Under the pieces are notes generated by a model that saw only the letters and a program-made list of their open reading frames with translations, was not told the DNA's origin and made no database searches. From JBDREC01 sp043820105 [NCBI: Pseudomonadota bacterium] (GTDB lineage: Bacteria > Bdellovibrionota_F > JAHFAK01), in NCBI GenBank assembly GCA_043820105.1, contig JBDREC010000103.1, positions 1-64,000 on the forward strand: 64,000 nt of DNA, read 5' to 3'. This document shows, piece by piece, positions 50,997 through 59,155 of the stretch. The translations under genes and the position numbers were made by a program. Position 1 is the stretch's first letter; each line of letters opens with the position of its first letter.

Positions 50997-52622
50997 ATGA
51001 ATAAAAAAAAATTAATATACAGTTCGATAAAAGCCATTAAAATTAGTGAACCTAGGATTGAACATTTACAAAAAACAATTGAAAACTTGCTTGGCATAGT
51101 TGAATTTGAATATAAAGGAAAACCCGTCAAAATAGATGCTTTTAGATTAAAAAAGCTTAAAACATGGGCTAATAATCATTGTCATTATTCTTCTTTTATT
51201 AATTTTGACCTTGCTCGTGAATGTAATATTAACTGTGTTTTTTGTGTTCATCACGGTGACCCGAAAGATCTAATCTTTGAAAATGGCAAGTGTCATATTT
51301 CAGAAGAAGAGTTTTATACTAGATTAAAATATTACAATCCAACCTTACAAACTGGTTTGTTTATACCTTTATATAGGTGGAGAGAAGCTCTTCTTAGTGA
51401 AAAATCGATAAAATATTTTAAAAAAATTAGAGAAAAAACTAATGGATTATTGACATTCTGGTCAAATGGATCCGTTTTAACGGAAAAAGTTATTAAAAAA
51501 TTAAGTAAACTTAAACCAATTTTTTTAATGCTATCGTTAAACAATGCAAGAGAAGAATATCGCTTCAAATTTATGAATGATAAAAATCCTAAAATAGCCA
51601 TAGATTCTCTTAAACTTCTAGATAAACATCAGATAGCCTATGCTGTTAGTATTTTAAAATGGCCAGGTGTTGATATTGAAAGTCTTGAAGAAACTGTTTT
51701 TTACGTATCAAAACACAATCCAATTTTCATTAGATTTATACTGCCGGGTTTTACAAAATATTCTAACCTTCCTAAAAAACACCAATTTGAAAACATTGAA
51801 GATGAATGGAAATGTATTATTAAATTGGCCAATAAACTGAGAAATAAAATATCCTGTCCTTTGCTTACTGTGCCGATGGTGTATGAAGATGATTTCTATC
51901 ATAAGAAGATAGATAAATTAATAGTAGGGGGGGTAGTGAAAAACGCCCCTGCTTACAATTTAATAAAAAACAAAGACATTATCCTTGGAATTAACAATAT
52001 TACAGTTGGAGGAAGACAAGAGGGAGTTGATTATTTAACAAGTCTTTATGAATATAAAAAACTCAAAAAAATTAAGCTGAAAGTCTTAAGACAAAAACAA
52101 ATAATTTATGTTACATTAACAAAGCATCCATATAGTTTTCCTTATACTAGAGAATATGAAGAAATTTATTCATTTCCCTTTGGTATGATTTTTGCCAATG
52201 GGTTTGATGATATGACAATCCAGGGAATAGCCAAAATTATTGAAGAAAACAAAGCAAAAAATGTAGTTATATTTGTAAGTGATTTAATAAAACCATCCTT
52301 CTTAAAAACAATTAAAAGGTTAAAATTAAAACAATATTTAAGGGATAATTTTAAAGCAAAGTTTAGAGTAGAAACAGCTGAGAATGATTTTTTTGGCAAA
52401 GCAATCTTACCAGGAAGTCTACTTGTTTGCGATGATTACATAAAAAGAATTAAAACTTTATTAAAGGAAAATATAAAGATAGATCTTATTATAATTCCCT
52501 CCTCCATATTTTTTTCTTCAATGGGCTGGAAGAGAGATTTAAAGGGAGATATATTTAAAAAAATAGAAAAAGAATGCAAAATAAAAGTAGAAATAATTGA
52601 TTGCGAGATAATGAATAATTAA
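50997..52622 (+). CDS. Radical SAM protein with PDZ-like and DUF512-like C-terminal domains
   Basis: This 541-residue protein has the radical SAM motif CNINCVFC at residues 76-83, in the context FINFDLARECNINCVFCVHH, with a barrel to about 300. A PDZ-like domain follows (about 305-375; VVKNAPAYNLIKNKDIILGI). The C-terminal part (about 385-541; GMIFANGFDDMTIQGIAKII and later LLVCDDYIKRI) recalls the end of DUF512-type proteins. Radical SAM plus PDZ is known in that family, but with the PDZ in front. Here the PDZ comes after the barrel. The next gene is a small ORF, 17 bp on, then a second radical SAM gene. A role in peptide modification is plausible but unproven. Confidence 0.75.
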   Translation: MNKKKLIYSSIKAIKISEPRIEHLQKTIENLLGIVEFEYKGKPVKIDAFRLKKLKTWANNHCHYSSFINFDLARECNINCVFCVHHGDPKDLIFENGKCHISEEEFYTRLKYYNPTLQTGLFIPLYRWREALLSEKSIKYFKKIREKTNGLLTFWSNGSVLTEKVIKKLSKLKPIFLMLSLNNAREEYRFKFMNDKNPKIAIDSLKLLDKHQIAYAVSILKWPGVDIESLEETVFYVSKHNPIFIRFILPGFTKYSNLPKKHQFENIEDEWKCIIKLANKLRNKISCPLLTVPMVYEDDFYHKKIDKLIVGGVVKNAPAYNLIKNKDIILGINNITVGGRQEGVDYLTSLYEYKKLKKIKLKVLRQKQIIYVTLTKHPYSFPYTREYEEIYSFPFGMIFANGFDDMTIQGIAKIIEENKAKNVVIFVSDLIKPSFLKTIKRLKLKQYLRDNFKAKFRVETAENDFFGKAILPGSLLVCDDYIKRIKTLLKENIKIDLIIIPSSIFFSSMGWKRDLKGDIFKKIEKECKIKVEIIDCEIMNN

Positions 52623-52639
52623 AAGAATTAAGGATATAT

Positions 52640-52843
52640 ATGTCAAATCCAAATCTTTCAAATACTAAAGACTTCATTTATAGATACAAAATAAATACCA
52701 ATAAACCAGAAATGGATCTTGTTTCATTTTATAAACAGCAAATTAAAGACTTATTAGAGATTGTTGATCTATATTCTAGCAATAAGAAAATTAACTTAAA
52801 TGGATTTTCTTTTATAAATAAAAATAAAATTCACAAACTCTAA
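52640..52843 (+). CDS. Small 67-residue protein between two radical SAM genes
   Basis: The ORF starts at ATG 52640 after AAGGATATAT. The first half is mixed polar. The middle contains an amphipathic helix (MDLVSFYKQQIKDLLEIVDL). The tail is rich in Asn and Lys (NKKINLNGFSFINKNKIHKL). Position and spacing (17 bp before, 25 bp after) put it in one operon with two radical SAM enzymes. This is a classic place for a RiPP precursor with a helical leader and a C-terminal core. It has no Cys, so sactipeptide or ranthipeptide chemistry is excluded. It could also be a small adaptor. Confidence 0.6.
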   Translation: MSNPNLSNTKDFIYRYKINTNKPEMDLVSFYKQQIKDLLEIVDLYSSNKKINLNGFSFINKNKIHKL

Positions 52844-52868
52844 TTAATATTATTTTAAAGAAAAAAAT

Positions 52869-53669
52869 ATGAATTTAAGTTTCAAGTTAACAAATAAATG
52901 CAATTATAAGTGTAAGTACTGCTATTTAGCTCCTACTAAAAAAACAACTAATTTAAAATTAGAACATTTTGATAAGTTTCTTCAGTTCGCTGATCCAAAA
53001 AAAGATTTAATAACCCTGTCAGGGGGTGAACCAACTTTGCACCCTGAAATAGATAAGATCTTAAGGCGCCTTGAGCATCACCAGATACGAATCTGTACAA
53101 ATGGCACTTATCTTCAAAATATAATCCAAATGTTGGTACCTGAACATACAACTATTGATCTAAGTTTCCATTATTTTAACCGCCAAATTAAAAATGCTAT
53201 TTCTCTTCTCATAAAATATAAGATAGAATATTTTATTAATATTGTCATACATGATGCAACTAAAAATAGGTTAAAAGAAATTATTGAACATACAAAACCT
53301 ACAAAAAATTATCATCTTCTACACCCAACTGCAACAGATTCAAACACTATAGATGAAATCCAAGAAAATCAGTGGCGAACTTTAGTAAAAACAGCTAAAA
53401 TTATTTTTGATAAATATAATAAAAAAGTTTTTTATGAAAAATCATATAAAGATAAAACAGATAACTATTTTAGAAAAAAAATATGCTCTGGAACATATTC
53501 CAATTTTATTGATGAGTATGGAAGAATATATCCATGTTCCTTCGGACCTGAATATGGTTTACCCTCTCTTAAGAAAACAGGTTCAATAAATTTTCATTCG
53601 AATTGTCCTTATTTGAAAAGTTCTATAGATAAAACTAAGACTTGCCCTTTTTTTATGGTGTTGCTGTAA
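52869..53669 (+). CDS. Radical SAM enzyme with a SPASM/Twitch-like C-terminus
   Basis: This 266-residue protein has the radical SAM motif CNYKCKYC at residues 11-18, then LSGGEPTLHPEI and RICTNGTYL. The C-terminal part has auxiliary-cluster cysteines in CSGTYSNFIDEYGRIYPC, then SNCPYLK and KTCPFF. This is the compact SPASM/Twitch pattern of enzymes that modify ribosomal peptides or make small cofactors. It lies in one operon with the small ORF at 52640 and the radical SAM-PDZ gene. It converges with the 41-residue peptide gene, with 4 bases between the stops. Confidence 0.82.
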   Translation: MNLSFKLTNKCNYKCKYCYLAPTKKTTNLKLEHFDKFLQFADPKKDLITLSGGEPTLHPEIDKILRRLEHHQIRICTNGTYLQNIIQMLVPEHTTIDLSFHYFNRQIKNAISLLIKYKIEYFINIVIHDATKNRLKEIIEHTKPTKNYHLLHPTATDSNTIDEIQENQWRTLVKTAKIIFDKYNKKVFYEKSYKDKTDNYFRKKICSGTYSNFIDEYGRIYPCSFGPEYGLPSLKKTGSINFHSNCPYLKSSIDKTKTCPFFMVLL

Positions 53670-53673
53670 AATT

Positions 53674-53799
53674 TTAGATTATTTTCAAATTCACAGTTTT
53701 ATCCTTAACTGATCTTATAGGTTTCTCAATAGTTTTTCTCATAATAGATTCAGAAATTTCTTTGGTATTTTTTTTTATTCTAGTTTTTTTTGCTGGCAT
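53674..53799 (-). CDS. Small Lys-rich 41-residue peptide, candidate modified peptide
   Basis: A minus-strand ORF starts at ATG 53799 with a good ribosome-binding site (CAGGAGAAAACTAAG) and encodes MPAKKTRIKKNTKEISESIM, then RKTIEKPIRSVKDKTVNLKI and a final Ile. It has ten Lys and three Arg residues and no Cys. A near-consensus promoter lies 40-68 bases upstream. It is the only gene between the radical SAM operon and the adenosine-deaminase-like gene. Dedicated expression signals for so short a product make a real gene likely. Options are a substrate peptide for the nearby enzymes, a small nucleic-acid-binding protein, or an antimicrobial peptide. Confidence 0.65.
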   Translation of the reverse strand: MPAKKTRIKKNTKEISESIMRKTIEKPIRSVKDKTVNLKII

Positions 53800-53838
53800 C
53801 TTAGTTTTCTCCTGTTTTAAACAAAATACATAATAATA

Positions 53839-53867
53839 ATTTTATCGCAAGTTGTCATGATTGTCAA
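53839..53867 (-). promoter_or_regulatory. Near-consensus sigma-70 promoter of the 41-residue peptide gene
   Basis: On the minus strand TTGACA (53867-53862) is followed by 17 bases and TAAAAT (53844-53839). The -35 box is perfect and the -10 box has 5 of 6 consensus bases. The expected start lies about 25 bases before the ribosome-binding site of the peptide gene. The rest of the 53800-54050 gap shows no gene. Confidence 0.65.
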
Positions 53868-54050
53868 ATTGTTTGTAATTTATTACATAGTGTTTCAAAA
53901 TAATCTGAAAAATTGCTGTGGGTTTAAAAGAATATTTTAAATTGACTTTGATGCAATAATACTCAAATGTTTAGCACAAAAATTGGTTAAAATATTATTT
54001 TATATGCCAATTTTAATCATTAATTACACATTAAATTGAAATTTATCAAT

Positions 54051-55016
54051 ATGGAAAATATAAGCAAACTATTTATAGAAGCCTTAAAGTTAAATAGTCT
54101 TGAATTGCTTCGCCAAATACCTAAATCAGATTTACACAACCATGGCTTGCTTGGAGGAAGGCTAGATGAATATAAGAAATGGCAAAGATGTAATATTCCA
54201 AAACCTCCTAATCGATTTTATAGTTTTAAAGCTTTTACAGACTATGTTGATAATGAAATTGCAATTAATTTCAAAGGGTGTAATTTACAGGACCTAAAAC
54301 AGAAAATTACTTTTCTTATTGAATCAGCCTTTAGAGAAGCAAGAAAAGATAGCATTAAAATATTTGATATGAGTGTTGATGTATCTCTGCAAAATCTCTT
54401 TCATGGAAATATAAAAGAGTTAATAAAATTTTTAAGTAATATTCATAAAAAAATAGCACCTCAAATTATTTATCGCCCATGTCTTGGAATAATTCGAACT
54501 ACTAAACTTGAAGAATTTGAAAAACTTGTGTTTTCTTGTATTGAATCAGGTTTTTTTAAGTCAATAGATCTTTATGGAGATGAATATTATGGAAATATTA
54601 AGTCATTTAGAAAAATATTTCAACGAGCAAAACAAGCAGGATTGAAATTAAAAATGCATGCAGGGGAATTTCGAGATGCAAGTTATGTAATAAAATGTAT
54701 TGAAACACTCGAAATTGATGAGATTCAACATGGCATATCAACTGCAAAATCCTTAGAAGCAATGAAATATCTCTATAGAAACAAAATTCGGTTAAATATC
54801 TGTCCTACAAGTAACATTAAGTTAAATAGAATTAAAAATTATGCTATTCATCCAATTCGTATTTTATATGATAATGGTGTGAATGTGACAATTAATTCAG
54901 ATGATATTATGATCTTCAATCAATGTGTTTCTGAAGAATACTTGAATCTTTTTAATGCTGATTTATTTAGCGCAAATGAACTGGATAATATTCGTATAAC
55001 TGGATTAGATCATTGA
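54051..55016 (+). CDS. Adenosine deaminase family hydrolase
   Basis: This 321-residue protein has the adenosine/AMP deaminase-type barrel with variant motifs. SDLHNHGLLGG stands for the usual ELHxHLxG metal site, HAGEFRD for HAGE, EIQHGIS for RIGHG, CPTSN is intact, and VTINSDD matches the (T/S)DD metal site. Metal ligands and the catalytic Glu appear conserved, so it is probably an active deaminase, though substrate-specific residues differ from classic adenosine deaminase. I start at ATG 54051; a TTG at 54036 is in frame. It converges with the GNAT gene. It may belong to the accessory cluster. Confidence 0.75.
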   Translation: MENISKLFIEALKLNSLELLRQIPKSDLHNHGLLGGRLDEYKKWQRCNIPKPPNRFYSFKAFTDYVDNEIAINFKGCNLQDLKQKITFLIESAFREARKDSIKIFDMSVDVSLQNLFHGNIKELIKFLSNIHKKIAPQIIYRPCLGIIRTTKLEEFEKLVFSCIESGFFKSIDLYGDEYYGNIKSFRKIFQRAKQAGLKLKMHAGEFRDASYVIKCIETLEIDEIQHGISTAKSLEAMKYLYRNKIRLNICPTSNIKLNRIKNYAIHPIRILYDNGVNVTINSDDIMIFNQCVSEEYLNLFNADLFSANELDNIRITGLDH

Positions 55017-55071
55017 ATTAAAATCAACCTTACATTAGAATGGTTATACAAAATAATTCCAGAGGAAGTTT

Positions 55072-55596
55072 TCAGCTAAGACACGTAATGTGCTCTGGCG
55101 CTACTTTCCCAAGTGTCTTAACAAAAGTAACTTTTGAGTCATTTAAGTCATAAAAATCTTTTAATATACTTTCTTGGATATAGCCATTTTTTAAGTAAAA
55201 TTGCCTGGTAGACTCATATTGAGGCTTAGAAGAAGTTTCAGCATATATATTTTTTCCGCCAAAACTGGCTATTTTTTGTTCTGTTTCTTTTAATAAATTT
55301 GACCCTATTTTTTGTCCTCTACAATCATTAGAAATTGCAATCCAATATAAATCATAACTACTTTTTGTACAAGCAATGTGCCCGAAAGAAGTGAAACCAA
55401 CTGTTTTATTGTTATATTCTGAAAAGATAAAATTATATCCGCTTTTAATTCCTTTATCTAATCTTTCTTTAACAATCTCAACTGCTGTATCAATTTCATA
55501 ATCATGAAAAAAGCCAGTTGACGCAGTGATGAGTTTTACATTTTCGAGATCTTTTACTGATACTTCTTCTCGAAAATTTAATGATTTGTTTTCCAT
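55072..55596 (-). CDS. GNAT family N-acetyltransferase
   Basis: The 174-residue GNAT has the acetyl-CoA loop CRGQKIGSNLL (RxxGxG/S type) preceded by strand IAISND, and the C-terminal KPQYESTRQFYLKNGYIQ. GNATs next to a lysine 2,3-aminomutase often acetylate beta-lysine (AblB), which produces the osmolyte N-epsilon-acetyl-beta-lysine. Here two ATP-grasp ligases stand between it and kamA, so the acceptor may instead be a ligated product. It is the last gene of that operon, 30 bp after the ATP-grasp gene. Confidence 0.85.
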   Translation of the reverse strand: MENKSLNFREEVSVKDLENVKLITASTGFFHDYEIDTAVEIVKERLDKGIKSGYNFIFSEYNNKTVGFTSFGHIACTKSSYDLYWIAISNDCRGQKIGSNLLKETEQKIASFGGKNIYAETSSKPQYESTRQFYLKNGYIQESILKDFYDLNDSKVTFVKTLGKVAPEHITCLS

Positions 55597-55626
55597 ATAA
55601 TCCTTAAATAAATTAGTTAATAATAT

Positions 55627-56616
55627 TTAAATAGAATCCGAGATGATACTTTTTACAATTTCAAAAATGTCAATTCCACTTTCTGCGGCGGCTGCTACAA
55701 ATCCAGCATCTGGAGAAAGACATGGATTAATATTGATTTCAAGTACAAATGGATTATTGTTTTTATCAATTCTAAAATCAACCCTTGCATAACCCATAAC
55801 ATCAAAAACATTCCAACACTTTACAGATATATTTCTAAGTTTTTTTAATAAGGTATAATCTTTTTTCTCAAATTTAAAATTCCGCTTTGTATTGATATAT
55901 TCAAAGGACTGTTCATCCCATTTTGCTTTATAAGCAATAATTTTAGGTTTATTTTCAGGAAAATTAATAAATTGAATTTCAGCACACGGCAAAACTGTTG
56001 GTGTTTTCTTTTGATTTCCAAGCAAAGCGATGTTAAATTCTCTGCCATCAATATATGATTCAATAAAATATTCATTTAGAATTATTTTATTTTTGTTCTT
56101 GTACTTTATTAAGTCATTTTTTGTATAAAAAACAGACTTATCATTTAAGCCTTTTGATGCATGATCATAAATAGATTTTAATATATATGGGGGTTCAAAT
56201 GAAATATTATCATTTGATAAATCACTTAACAAAACCGAATTAGGAGTAGAAACATTATTTAGGCGTAATAATTTTTTTAATAATAATTTGTTTGTTGTTA
56301 AATTAAAGGTAAAAGCTTTTGAGCCTGTATATTTTATTCCCATTGAATCAAGCAATGCAGGAATGATAGCAGCAAGATTATCTTTATTTGCAATTGACTC
56401 AACCAAATTAAAAACAAATGATATTTTATTTTCTTTTAATTTTATTAATAGCTTTTCTAGGTTAAGGTTTACAGGAATTTCAATTGGATGATAAGCAAGC
56501 TTGCTTAAAGCATTTTTAATATATTTAACTTGAGTATATGTATCAAGATCATCTAAGGATGATTGAGAAGATAATTTGCCATATAATATTCCAATATTTT
56601 TCATGTCTTGTTTCAT
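55627..56616 (-). CDS. ATP-grasp ligase, D-Ala-D-Ala ligase-like (first of pair)
   Basis: This 329-residue protein has the ATP-grasp fold: N-terminal Rossmann part with FVFNLVESIANKDNLAA, substrate-loop segment MGIKYTGSKAFTFNLTTNKL, and central PPYILKSIYDHASKGLND. ATP/Mg2+ residues lie in ARVDFRIDKNNNPFVLEINI with NINPCLSP. It resembles D-alanine-D-alanine ligase but is diverged, so the substrates are unknown. The start overlaps the second ATP-grasp gene by four bases, so they are translated together and may form one complex. Confidence 0.87.
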   Translation of the reverse strand: MKQDMKNIGILYGKLSSQSSLDDLDTYTQVKYIKNALSKLAYHPIEIPVNLNLEKLLIKLKENKISFVFNLVESIANKDNLAAIIPALLDSMGIKYTGSKAFTFNLTTNKLLLKKLLRLNNVSTPNSVLLSDLSNDNISFEPPYILKSIYDHASKGLNDKSVFYTKNDLIKYKNKNKIILNEYFIESYIDGREFNIALLGNQKKTPTVLPCAEIQFINFPENKPKIIAYKAKWDEQSFEYINTKRNFKFEKKDYTLLKKLRNISVKCWNVFDVMGYARVDFRIDKNNNPFVLEININPCLSPDAGFVAAAAESGIDIFEIVKSIISDSI

Positions 56617-57587
56617 TTAATTCTTTTTTTTGCAAAATAAATTATTTTACTGATTAATTCTTCATAAGAAATATTTACTTTTTTACAAAGTATTATAAGA
56701 TCTCCGACAACAGGATGTATGCCAGCCAAGGGATTTACTTCTAAAAAATTTGGTCTGCCATATTTATCACTTTTAATGTCTATTCTTCCAGCATCCCTAC
56801 AACCTAAAACTTTCCAGGCATTTAAAGCAAGATTCATTGCCAGCCTTGCTTCTTCATCATTAACAAGATTATATTCGACTCTATCTAAATAGTTTTCTTT
56901 ATTTGAATAAGTATAAAGCTCTTTTTCCGCGTTTTGATTTAGCAATATTTCTAATGTACCAATTGCTTCTGCCTCATCGCCTGTTCCTATGATTCCAACT
57001 GTAAATTCTCTGCCTGGTAAAAAATCTTCAGCTAAAACAGGTTGCGAGAAATTTTTTAGTAAATTTTCTGCCATTGATTTTAGCTGATCAATATTTTCAA
57101 CTTTTGAAAGATGAGATATCCCTTTTCCAGTGCCTTCTGCAAGAGGTTTAACAATAATAGGGAAGTTTAAATTAAAATTATCTATATCCTTAATATCTTC
57201 AATAATAAAAAAATCAGGTGTTAATAATTTTGCATCTCTTACAATTCTTTTAGTCATTGCCTTATGAAGGGTTAATGATAAAACCAAAGGATCAGAAAAT
57301 GTATAGGGGATATTATAAGCATCAAGGATTGCAGGAACTTGAGCTTCCCTTCCAAAACCCTTAACACCTTCTGCAATATTAAAGACCAGATCCCATTTTT
57401 CTTCCTTGCATAGTCTTGAAACAAGGTTTTTTATGTGTCCAATTCTTGTAGTTTGATGCCCTAAACTTTTTAGTGTAGTGTCTATTGCATCAATAGTTGC
57501 TAGTTGATCAAATTCCGCAACTTCTTCTTTTCCATAACCCATTTCTAGATAATCATCTTTTAGATCATATGTAATTCCAATATGCAT
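56613..57587 (-). CDS. ATP-grasp ligase, D-Ala-D-Ala ligase-like (second of pair)
   Basis: This 324-residue ATP-grasp protein starts MHIGITYDLKDDYL. It has VFNIAEGVKGFGREAQVPAI, IPYTFSDPLVLSLTLHKAMT, the central FPIIVKPLAEGTGKGIS and the metal-binding GRIDIKSDKYGRPNFLEVNP then LAGIHP. It is complete and has a strong D-Ala-D-Ala-ligase-like core. The paired arrangement with the gene at 55627 and with kamA 36 bp upstream suggests two successive amide-bond-forming steps on an aminomutase product. That pathway is inferred, not known. Confidence 0.88.
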   Translation of the reverse strand: MHIGITYDLKDDYLEMGYGKEEVAEFDQLATIDAIDTTLKSLGHQTTRIGHIKNLVSRLCKEEKWDLVFNIAEGVKGFGREAQVPAILDAYNIPYTFSDPLVLSLTLHKAMTKRIVRDAKLLTPDFFIIEDIKDIDNFNLNFPIIVKPLAEGTGKGISHLSKVENIDQLKSMAENLLKNFSQPVLAEDFLPGREFTVGIIGTGDEAEAIGTLEILLNQNAEKELYTYSNKENYLDRVEYNLVNDEEARLAMNLALNAWKVLGCRDAGRIDIKSDKYGRPNFLEVNPLAGIHPVVGDLIILCKKVNISYEELISKIIYFAKKRIK

Positions 57588-57623
57588 TGGAAACTCCTTT
57601 TTAAAATATTTATTTTAATAAAA

Positions 57624-58931
57624 TTATTTTGATTTAGCTTTTTTGTTTAAGGGATATTTATAAAGTAATCCTTTATAATTTTTAAGGATGATATCATTTT
57701 CATTGATACTATCAACATAATTGGGAAGAAGTGGTATTTTACCACCACCATCAGGCGCATCAATAACAAATGTTGGAATAGCATACCCACTTGTATGCCC
57801 TCGTAAGCCATTTATAATTTCAAGACCTTTTTCTATGGGGGTTCTGAAATGAGCTGAACCCACAATTGGATCACATTGATATAGATAATAGGGTCTAACA
57901 CGAATTTTTAGTAAATTATGAAAAAGTGTTTTCATTGTTTTAATATTATCATTAATCCCTGCAAGCAAAACTGTTTGACTTCCAAGAGGGATACCATAAT
58001 CAGCTAATCTGTTGCATGCTTGACTAACTTCAGGTGTTATTTCATTCGGGTGAGTGAAATGAATACTTAAATATAAAGGTTGATATTTTTTAAGTATCCT
58101 TAATAAATTTATTGTAATACGCTGAGGTAATACTACAGGTGCCTTGGTTCCTATGCGAATTATCTCAACATGAGGAATTTGTCTGAGTCTACTGAGTAAA
58201 TATTCAATTTTATTATCTACAACAATGAGCGGATCTCCTCCTGACAACAATACATCTCTGATATTTTTATTTTGTTCTATATAGTTTAAAGCTTTTTCCC
58301 AATAATTAACTTTAAAACGATATTTATCATTTGGTCTCATGATTCGAGATCGAGTACAATATCTGCAATTTGAGGTGCAAAATTTTGTTACTAAAAGTAA
58401 AACCCTATCAGGATATCTATGAACAATTCCAGGAACTGGACTGTCTTTATCTTCGCCAAGGGGATCAAAGTTTTCTTCTGGAGAATGTATGAGTTCTTTA
58501 GTTATAGGAATTACAGTTTTTTTGATGTAACTATTTTTTGCCAGGCTTGCATAATAGGGGGTCATTGTAACTAAAAACTTATTTTCAAACAATGATATAG
58601 CTTTTTTTTCATCTTCACTTAATTTTATTATTTTTTCTATTTTTGAAAGACCGTGCACTCTGTTTTTCAATTGCCATTGCCATGAATTCCAATCATTATT
58701 ACTGGCTTCAGGATAATATTTATTTCTAAATTCATCTGATGTTGAACTTATTGTAAAAAATTCATTTGCTTTTGAATCCCTCTTGTCTAAATAATTTATA
58801 GATAGGATACCATTCTGTAATGAATTTGTTTCTAAAGAATTGGAATTTATTAGATTACTAGCAAGTAAATTATTCTCAATAGAAAGTGGCGGAGGCTCTC
58901 CATCTTCTAAACCGATTATTTTATTTATCAT
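57624..58931 (-). CDS. kamA: KamA family lysine 2,3-aminomutase (radical SAM, PLP)
   Basis: This 435-residue enzyme has the radical SAM motif CTSNCRYCTRSRIM, LLSGGDPL, and the C-terminal PLP segment VIDAPDGGGKIPLLPNY with the Schiff-base Lys. The acidic residues that bind the lysine side chain in the clostridial enzyme (Asp293 and Asp330 there) have counterparts in YLYQCDPIVGSAHFRTP and in IDAPDGGGK. L-lysine to L-beta-lysine is therefore the likely reaction. About 60 N-terminal residues before the family core are extra and poorly conserved. It heads the operon kamA / ATP-grasp / ATP-grasp / GNAT. Confidence 0.9.
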   Translation of the reverse strand: MINKIIGLEDGEPPPLSIENNLLASNLINSNSLETNSLQNGILSINYLDKRDSKANEFFTISSTSDEFRNKYYPEASNNDWNSWQWQLKNRVHGLSKIEKIIKLSEDEKKAISLFENKFLVTMTPYYASLAKNSYIKKTVIPITKELIHSPEENFDPLGEDKDSPVPGIVHRYPDRVLLLVTKFCTSNCRYCTRSRIMRPNDKYRFKVNYWEKALNYIEQNKNIRDVLLSGGDPLIVVDNKIEYLLSRLRQIPHVEIIRIGTKAPVVLPQRITINLLRILKKYQPLYLSIHFTHPNEITPEVSQACNRLADYGIPLGSQTVLLAGINDNIKTMKTLFHNLLKIRVRPYYLYQCDPIVGSAHFRTPIEKGLEIINGLRGHTSGYAIPTFVIDAPDGGGKIPLLPNYVDSINENDIILKNYKGLLYKYPLNKKAKSK

Positions 58932-59155
58932 ATAAAACTATCTTAAAAATTAATAAAAGTTTATTTATTTATGTGACTATTACTATAAAATATCTTTAAG
59001 GAAGTAAATAGAATAATTATATAAACATAAAATATTATTAAAATAAGGCCTGCGGCTACAATTTTTATCAATATAATCAATTCCAATAGAATTTAAAATT
59101 TAGAATTAATTGCCGGATAAAATAAATCATACGCTTGTTTTGTGTCTAGTTCTAG

